DNA of 64,000 nt, from contig NZ_BJFN01000001.1 in the NCBI RefSeq assembly GCF_014189855.1, positions 1,286,758-1,350,757 of the forward strand, in the 5' to 3' direction. Below, piece by piece: positions 50,873-61,545 of this stretch. The notes below the pieces were generated by a model. The model searched no databases. It saw only the letters and a list, made by a program, of their open reading frames with translations, and had not been told where the DNA came from. Numbering within the stretch: the first letter of the stretch is position 1; the number at the start of each line of letters is the position of its first letter. This DNA is from Buttiauxella sp. A111 (GTDB lineage: Bacteria; Pseudomonadota; Gammaproteobacteria; Enterobacterales; Enterobacteriaceae). A program made the position numbers and the translations under genes.

Positions 50873-50874
50873 CG

Positions 50875-52491
50875 ATGAACGCAAATTCCGAACTCGCTTG
50901 TGATGTATTAATCGTCGGTAGCGGAGCTGCTGGCCTCTCTCTGGCTTTACGGCTTGCCGAAAACTGCAAAGTTATTGTTCTGAGTAAAGGGCCAATAAAT
51001 GAAGGCTCGACTTTCTATGCTCAGGGTGGCATTGCCGCAGTGTTTGATGAAACGGATAGCATCGATTCACATGTCGAAGATACGCTGATTGCAGGCGCCG
51101 GAATTTGCGATCGAGAAGCGGTAGAGTTTGTCGCCAGTAATGCACGCCATTGTGTGCAGTGGTTAATCGATCAGGGTGTGTTGTTTGATACTGAGATCCA
51201 GGAAAATGGCGCCGAAAGCTACCATTTAACTCGTGAAGGTGGACATAGCCATCGCCGCATTCTCCATGCTGCAGACGCCACGGGTAAAGAGGTTGAGACT
51301 ACGCTGGTCGGCAAAGCGTTGAGTCATCCAAACATTCGTGTCATCGAGCGTAGTAACGCAGTCGACCTTATTGTTTCAGATAAAATCGGTCTACCCGGCA
51401 CGCGACGTGTCGTGGGGGCCTGGATCTGGAACCGTAACCGAGAGAAAGTGGAAACTTGCCGTGCGAAAGCCGTGGTTTTAGCCACTGGTGGTGCGTCGAA
51501 GGTTTATCAATATACGACCAACCCAGATATTTCCTCCGGTGACGGTATTGCCATGGCATGGCGTGCTGGTTGCCGTGTTGCCAATCTGGAGTTTAATCAG
51601 TTCCATCCCACAGCCCTCTTCCATCCACAGGCACGTAATTTCCTGTTAACCGAAGCATTGCGCGGTGAGGGTGCTTACCTCAAGCGCCCGGATGGCAGCC
51701 GCTTTATGCCTGATTTTGATGAGCGCGGCGAACTGGCTCCGCGGGACATCGTTGCGCGTGCAATTGATCATGAGATGAAACGTCTGGGTGCCGATTGCAT
51801 GTATCTGGATATCAGCCACAAGCCAGAAGAGTTTGTGCGCCACCATTTCCCAACCATTTACGAAAAACTTATGGGGCTGGGTATCGATCTCACAAAAGAA
51901 CCCGTACCCGTGGTGCCCGCTGCCCACTATACCTGCGGCGGTGTGATGGTCGATGAAAATGGTCGTACTGACGTTGATGGCTTGTACGCTATTGGAGAGG
52001 TCACTTATACCGGTCTGCATGGCGCAAACCGTATGGCATCGAATTCGTTATTAGAATGTCTGGTTTATGGCTGGTCCGCTGCGGAAGATATAATGAAGCG
52101 CATGCCATACGCTCGCATTTCCAGGTCGTTGCCTGACTGGGATGACAGTCGGGTCGATAACCCAGATGAGCAGGTGGTTATCCAGCATAACTGGCATGAG
52201 CTTCGTCTGTTTATGTGGGATTACGTCGGGATTGTACGTTCCACGCGCCGCCTGGAAAGAGCATTGCGCAGAATTACCATGTTGCAGCAGGAAATCGACG
52301 AGTACTATTCCCACTTCCGTGTGTCGAACAATTTACTGGAACTGCGCAACCTGGTGCAGGTTGCAGAGCTAATTGTGCGCTGTGCCATGATGCGAAAAGA
52401 AAGCCGGGGTTTACACTACACGCTGGACTACCCGGACTTGGACGAAAACTCCGGGCCAAGCATTCTTTCGCCGCTTTACATAAACAAATAG
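50875..52491 (+). CDS. nadB: L-aspartate oxidase
   Basis: This 538-residue flavoprotein of the succinate dehydrogenase family has an N-terminal FAD motif ([17 protein letters not shown]). [18 protein letters not shown] and [24 protein letters not shown] match L-aspartate oxidase and lie around the substrate site. It oxidises aspartate to iminoaspartate, the first step of NAD synthesis. I chose the ATG at 50875, which gives a length close to E. coli (540); an upstream GTG start at 50815 would place the NadR box inside the gene. It overlaps the trmN stop by 16 bases. Confidence 0.96.
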   Translation: MNANSELACDVLIVGSGAAGLSLALRLAENCKVIVLSKGPINEGSTFYAQGGIAAVFDETDSIDSHVEDTLIAGAGICDREAVEFVASNARHCVQWLIDQGVLFDTEIQENGAESYHLTREGGHSHRRILHAADATGKEVETTLVGKALSHPNIRVIERSNAVDLIVSDKIGLPGTRRVVGAWIWNRNREKVETCRAKAVVLATGGASKVYQYTTNPDISSGDGIAMAWRAGCRVANLEFNQFHPTALFHPQARNFLLTEALRGEGAYLKRPDGSRFMPDFDERGELAPRDIVARAIDHEMKRLGADCMYLDISHKPEEFVRHHFPTIYEKLMGLGIDLTKEPVPVVPAAHYTCGGVMVDENGRTDVDGLYAIGEVTYTGLHGANRMASNSLLECLVYGWSAAEDIMKRMPYARISRSLPDWDDSRVDNPDEQVVIQHNWHELRLFMWDYVGIVRSTRRLERALRRITMLQQEIDEYYSHFRVSNNLLELRNLVQVAELIVRCAMMRKESRGLHYTLDYPDLDENSGPSILSPLYINK

Positions 52492-53213
52492 AAGTCCTGG
52501 GTCAGGCCACAGTAACCTTCGGAATATTGCTGGTCTGGCCCACGAATAATCAAACGATCGGTAAAATACTCCCCGTCAGTCGGCGAAAGCGCCAACATCA
52601 CACGATGGGGCAACCGCGTTTCATTATCTGCAATATCAGTACGATAACGAACAAACCATCCTTGTGTTTTTGCCAGCTCAGTAAAAGCCGTTCCCGACGT
52701 TTCAGGCATAATCACACAGAAAAAACCGTCTTCAGTAATCAATTGCGTGGCACTGCTCAACAACGCTTGATGGTCAAGTGTCGTGGTATATCGAGCCTGC
52801 GCACGTTCAGGGGATGCACAATCACTGCCCTGTGAAAAAAAGGGTGGATTGCTTACAATCAACGAATAGCGTTGTGTAGCTTGTTGCGCCCACTCACGAA
52901 TATCAGCGCAATGAACATTGATACGTGAAGCCCATTTGCATCCTGCGGCATTTTCTGCGGCTTGCTCAGCGGCAAGAGGATCAAGTTCTACGGCATCAAC
53001 AGTGACATTCTCAGGCGTACGTTGCGCCAGCATCAACGCCAGCAACCCACTACCCGTGCCAATATCCAGTACATTTTTAACTTTAGCGACGGGGACCCAC
53101 GCGCCCAACAACGTGCCATCGGTACCGACTTTCATTGCGCATCGATCGTGCGCGACAAAGAACTGTTTAAAGGTGAATCCATCACGACGCAAAACTACTT
53201 TTTGACTGCACAT
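52476..53213 (-). CDS. trmN: tRNA1(Val) (adenine37-N6)-methyltransferase
   Basis: A 245-residue SAM-dependent methyltransferase (YfiC). The SAM motif [15 protein letters not shown] (about residues 48-62) and the catalytic NPPF motif (near residue 120) are clear. It methylates A37 of tRNA-Val(UAC). The frame extends 11 codons upstream, but [18 protein letters not shown] at 53213 matches the known start. It is convergent with nadB, with a 16-base overlap of the ends. Confidence 0.93.
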   Translation of the reverse strand: MCSQKVVLRRDGFTFKQFFVAHDRCAMKVGTDGTLLGAWVPVAKVKNVLDIGTGSGLLALMLAQRTPENVTVDAVELDPLAAEQAAENAAGCKWASRINVHCADIREWAQQATQRYSLIVSNPPFFSQGSDCASPERAQARYTTTLDHQALLSSATQLITEDGFFCVIMPETSGTAFTELAKTQGWFVRYRTDIADNETRLPHRVMLALSPTDGEYFTDRLIIRGPDQQYSEGYCGLTQDFYLFM

Positions 53214-53346
53214 CTTAGCTACCCTGTAGAGAAACTGGAGTAGCATAGGGGAAACTTGCTGCCAGGAAAAGCGTCAGTTACCCACACAAACAGATGAAGA
53301 TCGCAGCCATAACGTCTATAATCGGCGCCCTACATAGAGGAAGACC

Positions 53347-54669
53347 ATGACTGTAACCACTTTTTCCGAACTGGAACTTGACGAGAGCTTGTTGCTCGCG
53401 CTCCAGGACAAGGGCTTTACCCGCCCGACAGCTATTCAGGCTGCCGCCATTCCACCTGCACTTGAAGGGCGTGATGTCCTCGGTTCCGCTCCAACCGGTA
53501 CCGGTAAAACAGCCGCTTATTTGCTGCCTGTGTTACAGCATTTGGTCGATTTCCCGCGTAAGAAATCTGGCCCACCACGTATTTTGATCGTCACGCCAAC
53601 GCGTGAACTGGCAATGCAAGTGGCCGATCACGCTCGTGAACTGGCAAAACATACTCATCTTGATATCGCAACAATCACAGGTGGCGTGGCTTATATGAAC
53701 CACGCTGAAGTGTTTAGCGAAAACCAAGATATCGTTGTTGCAACGACGGGTCGCCTGCTGCAATACATCAAAGAAGAAAACTTTGATTGCCGTGCGGTAG
53801 AGACACTAATTCTTGATGAAGCCGATCGCATGTTGGATCTGGGCTTTGCGCAGGATATCGAAACCATTGCTGCAGAAACTCGCTGGCGCAAACAAACCAT
53901 GCTGTTCTCCGCGACGCTTGAAGGCGATGCGATTAAGAATTTCGCAGAGCGTTTGTTAGAAGACCCTGTTGAAGTTTCTGCAACATCTTCAACGCGTGAG
54001 CGTAAGAAAATTCACCAGTGGTACTACCGTGCGGACAACGTTGAGCATAAAACTGCACTACTGGTGCATTTGCTACAACAGCCGGATACCACGCGTTCAA
54101 TCGTGTTTGTACGTAAACGCGATCGTGTGCATGAGTTAGTGGCATGGCTGCGTGAAGCGGGTATCAACACCTGTTATCTCGAAGGCGAAATGGTGCAGAT
54201 GAAGCGTACCGAAGCTATCAAGCGTTTGACTGATGGCCGCGTTAACGTGTTGATTGCTACCGATGTTGCCGCGCGTGGTATTGATATTCCAGAAGTGAGC
54301 CACGTGTTTAACTTCGACATGCCGCGTACCGCTGATACCTATCTGCATCGTATCGGGCGTACGGGTCGTGCTGGCCTTAAAGGTACCGCTATTTCTCTGG
54401 TTGAAGCGCATGACCATTTGCTGCTTGGCAAAGTCACTCGCTACATGAAAGAACCGATGAAATCGCGTGTCATTGATGAGCTGCGCCCTACAACGCGTGC
54501 GCCGAGTGAGAAACTCACTGGTAAGCCGTCGAAGAAAGTACTCGCGAAGCGCGAAGAGAAGAAAAAAGACGACAAAGAAAAGCCGCGTGTGAAAGTCCGT
54601 CTGCGCGATAAAAAGAACGTCGGTAAGCGCCGCAAACCAAGCAGTGCAAAAAACGAATCAGCTGAATAA
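53347..54669 (+). CDS. srmB: ATP-dependent RNA helicase SrmB
   Basis: A 440-residue DEAD-box helicase: Q motif TFSELELDESLL, Walker A APTGTGKTAA, LDEADRMLD, SATLEG, RGIDIPEVSHVFNFD and HRIGRTGRAG. A basic, lysine- and arginine-rich C-terminal tail (about 385-440) binds RNA. It assists early assembly of the 50S subunit. A strong terminator follows its stop. Confidence 0.97.
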   Translation: MTVTTFSELELDESLLLALQDKGFTRPTAIQAAAIPPALEGRDVLGSAPTGTGKTAAYLLPVLQHLVDFPRKKSGPPRILIVTPTRELAMQVADHARELAKHTHLDIATITGGVAYMNHAEVFSENQDIVVATTGRLLQYIKEENFDCRAVETLILDEADRMLDLGFAQDIETIAAETRWRKQTMLFSATLEGDAIKNFAERLLEDPVEVSATSSTRERKKIHQWYYRADNVEHKTALLVHLLQQPDTTRSIVFVRKRDRVHELVAWLREAGINTCYLEGEMVQMKRTEAIKRLTDGRVNVLIATDVAARGIDIPEVSHVFNFDMPRTADTYLHRIGRTGRAGLKGTAISLVEAHDHLLLGKVTRYMKEPMKSRVIDELRPTTRAPSEKLTGKPSKKVLAKREEKKKDDKEKPRVKVRLRDKKNVGKRRKPSSAKNESAE

Positions 54670-54685
54670 TTCGTCAGCGAATATA

Positions 54686-54714
54686 AAAACCGTCTCAATT
54701 GAGGCGGTTTTTTT
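54686..54714 (+). terminator. Terminator after srmB
   Basis: AAACCGTCTC and GAGGCGGTTT pair around AATT, followed by seven T residues, 17 bases past the srmB stop. Confidence 0.85.
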
Positions 54715-54768
54715 ACGATCAGAGTCAGTGTTTTAACTGTTTCATAATAGTTACTGAATCAAACCCAT

Positions 54769-54802
54769 AAAAAAAGCCGGTGCATCTGCCACCGGCTTTT
54801 TT
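54769..54802. terminator. Bidirectional terminator after grcA
   Basis: AGCCGGTG and CACCGGCT form an 8-bp stem around a 7-base loop, with A-runs on the left and T-runs on the right. It ends grcA on the minus strand and could back up the srmB terminator. Confidence 0.85.
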
Positions 54803-54830
54803 CTATATTTTGAAAACTACAGTTTAAAAA

Positions 54831-55214
54831 TTACAGGCTAGCAGTGAAAGTACGAGCAATCACGTCACGCTGTTGTTCTGGAGTCAATGAGTTGAAACGT
54901 ACCGCATAGCCAGACACACGGATGGTCAGCTGTGGGTATTTTTCTGGATGTTTAACAGCATCTTCCAAAGTTTCACGACGCAGAACGTTCACGTTCAGAT
55001 GCTGACCACCTTCTACACGAACTTCAGGTTTTGCTTCAACTGGGATTTCACGATACTCAAACTCACCCAATTTGCTCACTGCTACAACTTCGTCTTCTGC
55101 AAAATCGGCTTTAGCACATACACAACGCGCTTCGCCTTTCTCGCTGTCCAGCAACCAGATAGAGTTCAGGAGTGAATCATTTGCAGCTTTAGTAATTTGG
55201 ATACCAGTAATCAT
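54831..55214 (-). CDS. grcA: Autonomous glycyl radical cofactor GrcA (YfiD)
   Basis: This 127-residue protein has the same length as E. coli GrcA. It is homologous to the C-terminal end of pyruvate formate-lyase, including the radical glycine in RVSGYAVRF near residue 102. It can replace the damaged C-terminal part of PflB after oxygen exposure. The frame extends 35 codons upstream, but [13 protein letters not shown] at 55214 is the known start. Two FNR sites lie ahead of it, so expression should rise in micro- and anaerobic conditions. Confidence 0.97.
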   Translation of the reverse strand: MITGIQITKAANDSLLNSIWLLDSEKGEARCVCAKADFAEDEVVAVSKLGEFEYREIPVEAKPEVRVEGGQHLNVNVLRRETLEDAVKHPEKYPQLTIRVSGYAVRFNSLTPEQQRDVIARTFTASL

Positions 55215-55298
55215 TATATTTCTCCCTATGGATAATTTTGTGATTCTATTTCGGGCCATAAACTGGCTCATTGGTAAAACCATTGTTGCGTTACTGAT

Positions 55299-55341
55299 CT
55301 TTATACTAGCCAAACACACGCCAAACTTTGATTTAAATCAA
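55299..55341 (-). promoter_or_regulatory. grcA promoter with proximal FNR site
   Basis: TTGATTTAAATCAA (55328-55341) is a perfect FNR palindrome. On the minus strand a -10 (TATAAA, 55300-55305) lies where a start near 55294 would put the site centre at about -40.5, the class II position. Confidence 0.88.
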
Positions 55342-55380
55342 TTAATCCCATACCACTGATGTGGCTATCATATCATTTAT

Positions 55381-55394
55381 TTGTTTTACATCAA
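55381..55394 (-). promoter_or_regulatory. Distal FNR site of grcA
   Basis: TTGTTTTACATCAA differs from the FNR consensus at one position. Its centre is 53 bases upstream of the proximal site, the same spacing reported for E. coli yfiD (-40.5 and -93.5). Confidence 0.75.
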
Positions 55395-55532
55395 CTTAGC
55401 TCATTTCACAGAAGTTAAAAATTATGTAAATTTTCAACTTTTTTTAGGTTTACCTTTTATCAGTAGCTCATTCATTTGCTTAGAAGAAAGAAGCCGTTAA
55501 GCTAGTCGCATTTCGAATCGCAGGAGAGCGAG

Positions 55533-56213
55533 ATGACGACCCACCTCACCTGGCACGATGTGCTGGCACAAGAAAAGCAACAACCCTATTTCACAAATGC
55601 GCTGGCAACCGTTGCTGAGCGTCGTGCTGCCGGGGTCACTGTATACCCACCTCAGAAAGACGTCTTCAATGCGTTCAGATTTACTGAGCTTGGTGATGTG
55701 AAAGTCGTCATCCTTGGACAAGACCCCTATCACGGCCCAGGACAAGCACACGGTCTGGCATTCTCTGTTCTGCCTGGGGTTGCTGTGCCACCCTCTTTAA
55801 AGAATATGTACAAAGAGTTGCAAAGCGACATTGCTGATTTTGTGCAGCCCAATCATGGTTATCTCGAAAGCTGGGCGCGTCAGGGCGTGCTTTTACTCAA
55901 CACAGTATTAACTGTCGAGGCGGGTAATGCGCATTCGCATGCGAAATTAGGCTGGGAAACATTCACTGATAAGGTGATTGCGCTGATTAACGAGCACTGT
56001 GAAGGCATCGTCTTTTTACTGTGGGGATCGCATGCGCAGAAGAAAGGCAGTTTTATTGACAGGAGCCGCCATCACGTTTTACAAGCTCCTCATCCCTCGC
56101 CTTTATCGGCACATCGTGGTTTTCTGGGGTGTGGGCACTTCTCTAAAACCAATCAGTATCTGACTGAACGCAACCAACCCACGATTGACTGGACGCCCGT
56201 TCTGCTAGAATAA
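55533..56213 (+). CDS. ung: Uracil-DNA glycosylase
   Basis: A 226-residue family 1 uracil-DNA glycosylase. The water-activating motif [13 protein letters not shown] (catalytic Asp64) and the minor-groove loop [11 protein letters not shown] (His near 187) are intact. It removes uracil from DNA to start base excision repair. It is divergent from grcA and convergent with yfiF, with a terminator hairpin between them. Confidence 0.98.
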   Translation: MTTHLTWHDVLAQEKQQPYFTNALATVAERRAAGVTVYPPQKDVFNAFRFTELGDVKVVILGQDPYHGPGQAHGLAFSVLPGVAVPPSLKNMYKELQSDIADFVQPNHGYLESWARQGVLLLNTVLTVEAGNAHSHAKLGWETFTDKVIALINEHCEGIVFLLWGSHAQKKGSFIDRSRHHVLQAPHPSPLSAHRGFLGCGHFSKTNQYLTERNQPTIDWTPVLLE

Positions 56214-56220
56214 AAAGACA

Positions 56221-56246
56221 AAAAAGCCAGCTTGCGCTGGCTTTTT
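56221..56246. terminator. Bidirectional terminator between ung and yfiF
   Basis: AAAAAGCCAGC and GCTGGCTTTTT pair almost without a loop, with A-runs upstream and T-runs downstream. It can serve both converging genes. Confidence 0.85.
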
Positions 56247-56270
56247 ATATCGGTCGGTTATTCTCAAAGC

Positions 56271-57332
56271 TTACGCTTTGTTTTGACGCCACCATTCTGC
56301 CAACAACACACCTGTCGCGACAGATACGTTCAGGCTTTCGACATTACCGGTACCATCAATGGCAACGCTCATGTCGGCATTTTCAAAGGTCGCATCGGAA
56401 ACGCCTTCGCGCTCCTGACCTAACACCAGAACCATTTTCTTCGGCAGCTCAGCTTTGAAAAGCGGAGTCCCTTTATGGCTTGATGTGGTGACAATCGCAT
56501 AACCTGCTTTGCGGAATTGCTCCAGACCTTCTTCGAAAGTCTCGCCGCTAATGGCTTCAACGTGCTCCGCACCGCCTTCGGCAGTACGAACCGCAGCGCC
56601 AGACTCCAGCATTGCTGCATCTTCCACCAGCAAACCTTTCACACCGAAGTGCGCGCAGCTACGCATAATGCCGCCGAGGTTGTGCGGGTTAGCGACGTTT
56701 TCCAGCGCCAGCACGCAATCGTCTTCAGCAGCTTTTGATAGCCAGCTTTGAACGGTAATACCGCGACGTTTTTTGATGATGAAACAAACGCCACCGTGGT
56801 GTTCTGTACCAGATGCTTTAACTAATTCAGCATCGTCGACCACGTGGTAGGCTTTGCGGTTTGCTGCCATCCAACGCAATGCTTCTTTGAAACGCGGCGT
56901 CACGCTCTGGACAAACCAGGCACGTACGATGCAGTCAGGACGGCTCAGGAAAAGAGCCTGACAAGCATTTTCACCATAAACACGCGTTTCTTCCGCACGT
57001 TGGCGGCGAATCACTTCAGGGTCAACAATAGGTCTGCCGTTGGCACCCATTTGCTCGCCTGCTTCAACTACTTCTTCTCTTGGTGGCCGTGAAACCGTTC
57101 TCCACGGGTTATCACCGCGATCGTCACGATCGTCACTACGATTCCGCTCGCGCCCTGCGCCAGGTTTATCATCGCGACGTGGACCACGACGGCCCTCACC
57201 CCGTGACGGTGCTGCAGGACGCCCACCGCCTTTACCTGTACGCGGGTTTTGGCTGCGTTTTTCGCTGTCATCGTCACCGCGGACATACATCACTTTGACC
57301 TTGCCGCTTTTACCTTTAAATTCGTCGTTCAT
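56271..57332 (-). CDS. yfiF: TrmH-family RNA 2'-O-methyltransferase YfiF
   Basis: A 353-residue protein (E. coli YfiF 345). A long charged, disordered N-terminal part (about 1-105, rich in Gly, Arg and Asp) precedes a SpoU-type substrate-binding domain. The C-terminal knotted SAM-binding domain shows [35 protein letters not shown] and [18 protein letters not shown]. Its RNA target is not established. The ATG at 57332 ([18 protein letters not shown]) is the conserved start. The N-terminal tail is somewhat longer than in E. coli. Confidence 0.93.
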   Translation of the reverse strand: MNDEFKGKSGKVKVMYVRGDDDSEKRSQNPRTGKGGGRPAAPSRGEGRRGPRRDDKPGAGRERNRSDDRDDRGDNPWRTVSRPPREEVVEAGEQMGANGRPIVDPEVIRRQRAEETRVYGENACQALFLSRPDCIVRAWFVQSVTPRFKEALRWMAANRKAYHVVDDAELVKASGTEHHGGVCFIIKKRRGITVQSWLSKAAEDDCVLALENVANPHNLGGIMRSCAHFGVKGLLVEDAAMLESGAAVRTAEGGAEHVEAISGETFEEGLEQFRKAGYAIVTTSSHKGTPLFKAELPKKMVLVLGQEREGVSDATFENADMSVAIDGTGNVESLNVSVATGVLLAEWWRQNKA

Positions 57333-57543
57333 GCTTTTCTCCACCTGGCTGAGCGCGTGGCGCGCAGATTACCCGATGTGGCACTGGTTAGCCATTAACT
57401 TTGGTCAAAAGCCAATAACTATTATATTCATCGAATAAATCACTTTGCTGGCACTCGACTAATCGCTGATAATATTTAACATATAAGAAACATCATCTGT
57501 GAATTTCACCATTTTTGGACAACAGATCTTTTAGAGGTTAGCT

Positions 57544-57963
57544 ATGAATACCGTTTGTGCCGCCTGCCAGGCGATTAATCGCATTCCTGATGAGCGTATT
57601 GACGACGGTGCCAAATGTGGCCGTTGTGGTCATGATCTTTTTGATGGTGAAGTGATTAATGCCACCAGCGAAACCCTGGATAAACTGCTGCAAGACGACC
57701 TGCCTGTCGTAGTGGATTTCTGGGCGCCATGGTGCGGCCCTTGCGTCAACTTTGCGCCAATTTTCGAAGATGTTGCTGAAGAACGCAGTGGCAAAGTACG
57801 CTTCGTTAAAGTGAATACTGAAGTAGAAACCGCGCTTAGCGCACGTTTTCGCATCCGCAGTATTCCCACCATTATGGTGTTCAAAAAAGGTGAGATGGTC
57901 GACATGCTTAACGGGGCAATGCCGAAAGCACCGTTTGATAGCTGGCTGAACGAAAATCTCTAA
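57544..57963 (+). CDS. trxC: Thioredoxin 2
   Basis: This 139-residue protein has an N-terminal zinc-binding domain with CAAC (Cys5 and Cys8) and CGRC (Cys25 and Cys28), and a thioredoxin domain with WAPWCGPC. It reduces protein disulfides in the cytosol and is part of the OxyR oxidative response in E. coli. A small hairpin without U-run (57968-57991) separates it from tapT. Confidence 0.97.
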   Translation: MNTVCAACQAINRIPDERIDDGAKCGRCGHDLFDGEVINATSETLDKLLQDDLPVVVDFWAPWCGPCVNFAPIFEDVAEERSGKVRFVKVNTEVETALSARFRIRSIPTIMVFKKGEMVDMLNGAMPKAPFDSWLNENL

Positions 57964-58036
57964 GTTCACGGGTACGTTTCTTTGTACCCGTACGCTTCAT
58001 CTACGTTAGAATGGCGTTTTTAAGCTTGTTTATCTG

Positions 58037-58738
58037 ATGACTGAAAACGCCGTCTTACGTCTTCGTGCCGAACGCCTGGCGCGCGCAACTCGCCCTTTCC
58101 TTGCTCGTGGTAATCGCATTCGCCGTTGCCAGCGTTGCTTACTGCCGCTAAAACAGTGCATATGTGAAACCCTGCAACCACAGAATGCTCGCAGCCGTTT
58201 CTGTTTAGTCATGTTCGACACTGAACCGATGAAGCCAAGTAATACCGGCAGACTGATTGCAGATATTCTTCCCGATACCGAAGCATTCCAATGGTCACGT
58301 ACCGAACCACCGAAAGCCCTGCTCGATTTAGTCAGCTCTCCTGATTATCAAGCGATGGTTGTATTCCCTGCTTCATATGCAAGCGCTGGGCGTGAAGTGC
58401 TGACGATGCCACCAAAAAGTGGCAAACCACCGCTGTTTATTATGTTAGATGGCACCTGGACTGAAGCACGTAAGATGTTCCGCAAAAGCCCTTATCTTGA
58501 TCAACTGCCCGTCATTTCGGTGGATTTGAGCATTGTCTCTGCTTATCGGTTGCGGGAAGCCCACGCGGATGGGCAATACTGCACAGCCGAAGTGGCCGCC
58601 GCGTTGCTCGCACTTGCCGATGATGAAAATGCTGCGATAGGTCTAACAGAGCATTTCACGTTGTTCCGTGAACGATATCTGGCTGGTAAACCTCATCATC
58701 AATCCAGTATCACAGCAGCGGAGCCAGAAAGCGTTTAA
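58037..58738 (+). CDS. tapT: tRNA-uridine aminocarboxypropyltransferase TapT (YfiP)
   Basis: A 233-residue DTW-domain protein. The N-terminal cysteines (CQRCLLPLKQCIC, near residues 31-43) likely hold zinc. The DTW signature is in LDGTWTEARKMFRKSPYL. It adds the aminocarboxypropyl group from SAM to U47 of several tRNAs. It is 32 bases ahead of patZ and probably co-transcribed. Confidence 0.93.
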   Translation: MTENAVLRLRAERLARATRPFLARGNRIRRCQRCLLPLKQCICETLQPQNARSRFCLVMFDTEPMKPSNTGRLIADILPDTEAFQWSRTEPPKALLDLVSSPDYQAMVVFPASYASAGREVLTMPPKSGKPPLFIMLDGTWTEARKMFRKSPYLDQLPVISVDLSIVSAYRLREAHADGQYCTAEVAAALLALADDENAAIGLTEHFTLFRERYLAGKPHHQSSITAAEPESV

Positions 58739-58770
58739 ACTCACTGGGTTAATTCTCAGGGGAGAGAGCA

Positions 58771-61431
58771 ATGAGTCAACGTGGGCTGGAGGCGCTGCTG
58801 CGTCCCAAATCAATCGCTGTTGTCGGAGCTTCTGCGAAAACAGATCGCGCCGGTTATTTAATGATGCGCAATCTATTGGCAGGAGGCTTTAATGGCCCGG
58901 TAATGCCAGTGACACCGAGCCATAAAGCGGTATGCGGAGTCCTTGCCTGGCCTGATATCGCAAGCCTTCCTTTCCCACCCGATCTCGCAATAATTTGTAC
59001 CAACTCAAAACGAAACCTCGAATTATTGCAATCACTTGGTGAGAAAGGTTGTAAAGCTTGCATCATTCTCTCTGCTCCCCCAGAACAACTCCCTGAATTA
59101 CTGGCTACAGCCACCCAATGGCAAATACGTCTACTTGGGCCAAACAGCCTCGGTTTGCTTGCACCGTGGCAAGGCCTTAATGCGAGTTTCTCACCCGTAC
59201 CAATTCAGAAAGGGAAACTGGCATTTATTTCGCAATCAGCAGCAGTATCCAACACGATTCTCGACTGGGCACAGCAACGAGAAATGGGCTTCTCGTGGTT
59301 TATTGCTCTGGGCGACAGCCTCGATATTGATGTTGATGAACTGCTGGATTATCTGGCTCGAGATACAAAAACTAGCGCCATCTTGCTTTACCTCGAGCAC
59401 CTGAGCGACGCACGACGTTTTGTCTCGGCTGCCCGAAGTGCTTCACGTAACAAACCCATTCTGGTGATTAAAAGCGGACGCAGTGCCAAAGCCCAGCAGC
59501 TGCTTAAAACACATCTTGGGCTTGATGCCGCATGGGACGCAGCCATTCAACGTGCCGGTTTGTTACGCGTCCAGGACACTCACGAGCTTTTTTCGGCTGT
59601 AGAAACGCTAAGTCACATGCGTCCACTGCGTGGCGAGCGTTTGATGATTATTAGTAATGGCGCGGCGCCCGCTGCCCTGGCACTAGACGAGTTGTGGTTG
59701 CGAAACGGTAAGCTCGCGACTCTGAGTGATGAAACCCTTAATAAGCTAAAGAGTGCTTTGCCAATCAGTGTTGAAAGTGGCAATCCGTTAGATTTACGCG
59801 ACGATGCGACGCCAGAGCGTTATCTACGTGCAGTGGAAATTCTGCTTGATTGCCAGGATTTTGACGCATTAATGATTATTCATGCTCCTAGTGCCGCGGC
59901 ACCTGGCACCGAAAGTGCCACCGCATTAATTGAACTATTACGTCGGCACCCGCGCAGCAAATACATCACGTTAATCACCAACTGGTGCGGCGAATTCTCT
60001 TCCCAGGAATCGAGGCGGTTTTTCAGTGAAGCGGGTATTCCCACTTACCGAACGCCTGAAGGTGCAGTAACTGCCTTTATGCATATGGTGGAGTATCGCC
60101 GAAACCAGAAACAACTGCGTGAAACACCGGCATTACCCACCAATTTGAAAGCCAATGCCAGCGAGGCTCACCTTCTTCTCCAGCAGGCATTAAGCGATGG
60201 GGCAACGTCGCTCGATACTCATGAAGTACGCCCTATTTTGCAGGCGTATGGGCTGAATACACTTCCAACCTGGATTGCGGGCGATAGTGCGGAAGCCGTG
60301 CATATTGCTGAACAAATCGGCTATCCCGTCGCGCTGAAATTACGCTCCCCGGACATTCCACATAAGTCTGAGGTTCAGGGGGTTATGCTGTATTTGAGAA
60401 CCGCCACGGAGGTTCAGCAAGCCGCTGATGCAATTATAGATCGCGTGAAAATGGCGTGGCCACAAGCTCGGATTCATGGATTGTTGGTACAAAGCATGGC
60501 TAACCGTGCAGGTGCTCAGGAGCTCCGAATCGTAGTTGAACATGATCCGGTATTTGGCCCACTGATTATGTTAGGCGAAGGTGGTGTTGAATGGCGACCA
60601 GACCAGCAGGCTGTCGTGGCTTTGCCGCCGCTCAATATGAATCTCGCCCGCTACCTGGTTATTCAGGCAATCAAAAGCGGTAAGATTCGTGGGCGCAGCG
60701 CATTACGTCCGTTGGATATTCCCGGTATTAGTCAGATCCTGGTGCAGGTTTCAAACTTAATTGTAGATTGTCCAGAAATTCACCGCCTCGATATTCATCC
60801 CCTTCTGGCTTCGGGTAATGAGTTCACGCTGCTGGACGTCACTTTACAGCTCAATAAGTTTGATGGTGATCCGGAAAGCCGCCTTGCAATACGCCCTTAT
60901 CCCTATCAACTGGAAGAAAATATCATTCTCCGGAATGGTGAGCGATGCTTGTTCCGCCCTATCCTCCCGGAAGATGAACCGTTGTTGCAGCAGTTTATTT
61001 CACTGGTAACCAAAGAGGATCTTTACTATCGATATTTCAGTGAGATCAACGAATTTACCCACGAAGATTTAGCCAATATGACCCAGATCGACTACGATCG
61101 AGAAATGGCTTTTGTGGCTGTCCGTGAACAAAACGGATCACAGGAGATAATCGGTGTCACACGCGCAATCTCAGATCCCGATAATATTGATGCCGAGTTT
61201 GCCGTGTTGGTTCGTTCCGATTTGAAAGGGCTCGGGCTTGGGCGGCGTTTGTTGGAAAAGCTGATTAGTTACACCGGCGATCATGGCCTGCAAAGGTTGA
61301 ATGGTATTACTATGCCAAATAACCGCGGTATGGTGTCTTTAGCTCGAAAGCTTGGATTTGATGTCGATATACAATTAGAAGATGGCATCGTAAGCCTGAC
61401 TCTTCCATTGATAAAAAGCATAGATTCGTGA
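58771..61431 (+). CDS. patZ: Protein lysine acetyltransferase PatZ (YfiQ/Pka)
   Basis: At 886 residues it is identical in length to the E. coli protein. The N-terminal 450 residues form a CoA-binding domain related to NDP-forming acyl-CoA synthetases (SIAVVGASAKTDRAGYLMMRN; GPNSLGLLAP). Residues about 480-700 are ATP-grasp-like (GYPVALKLRSPDIPHKSEVQGV). The C-terminal GNAT domain (about 730-886) carries the acetyl-CoA loop LKGLGLGRRLLEKLI. It acetylates lysines, including on acetyl-CoA synthetase, and is under CRP control in E. coli. Confidence 0.97.
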   Translation: MSQRGLEALLRPKSIAVVGASAKTDRAGYLMMRNLLAGGFNGPVMPVTPSHKAVCGVLAWPDIASLPFPPDLAIICTNSKRNLELLQSLGEKGCKACIILSAPPEQLPELLATATQWQIRLLGPNSLGLLAPWQGLNASFSPVPIQKGKLAFISQSAAVSNTILDWAQQREMGFSWFIALGDSLDIDVDELLDYLARDTKTSAILLYLEHLSDARRFVSAARSASRNKPILVIKSGRSAKAQQLLKTHLGLDAAWDAAIQRAGLLRVQDTHELFSAVETLSHMRPLRGERLMIISNGAAPAALALDELWLRNGKLATLSDETLNKLKSALPISVESGNPLDLRDDATPERYLRAVEILLDCQDFDALMIIHAPSAAAPGTESATALIELLRRHPRSKYITLITNWCGEFSSQESRRFFSEAGIPTYRTPEGAVTAFMHMVEYRRNQKQLRETPALPTNLKANASEAHLLLQQALSDGATSLDTHEVRPILQAYGLNTLPTWIAGDSAEAVHIAEQIGYPVALKLRSPDIPHKSEVQGVMLYLRTATEVQQAADAIIDRVKMAWPQARIHGLLVQSMANRAGAQELRIVVEHDPVFGPLIMLGEGGVEWRPDQQAVVALPPLNMNLARYLVIQAIKSGKIRGRSALRPLDIPGISQILVQVSNLIVDCPEIHRLDIHPLLASGNEFTLLDVTLQLNKFDGDPESRLAIRPYPYQLEENIILRNGERCLFRPILPEDEPLLQQFISLVTKEDLYYRYFSEINEFTHEDLANMTQIDYDREMAFVAVREQNGSQEIIGVTRAISDPDNIDAEFAVLVRSDLKGLGLGRRLLEKLISYTGDHGLQRLNGITMPNNRGMVSLARKLGFDVDIQLEDGIVSLTLPLIKSIDS

Positions 61432-61545
61432 GTAAGGTACTGGAAAACTTACTCACTTTACGGGTCAGTAGTGGTATTATCAGCAAGTTCTGACGTCTGG
61501 ATTTTGCAGAAGGCCATCCAATGAATAGAGAAGATACGCACTGTG

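Noticed and set aside
57968..57991. Hairpin ACGGGTAC/GTACCCGT after trxC as a terminator
   Set aside because: The stem is good but no U-run follows on the plus strand, so termination is not supported. It may still affect mRNA stability.
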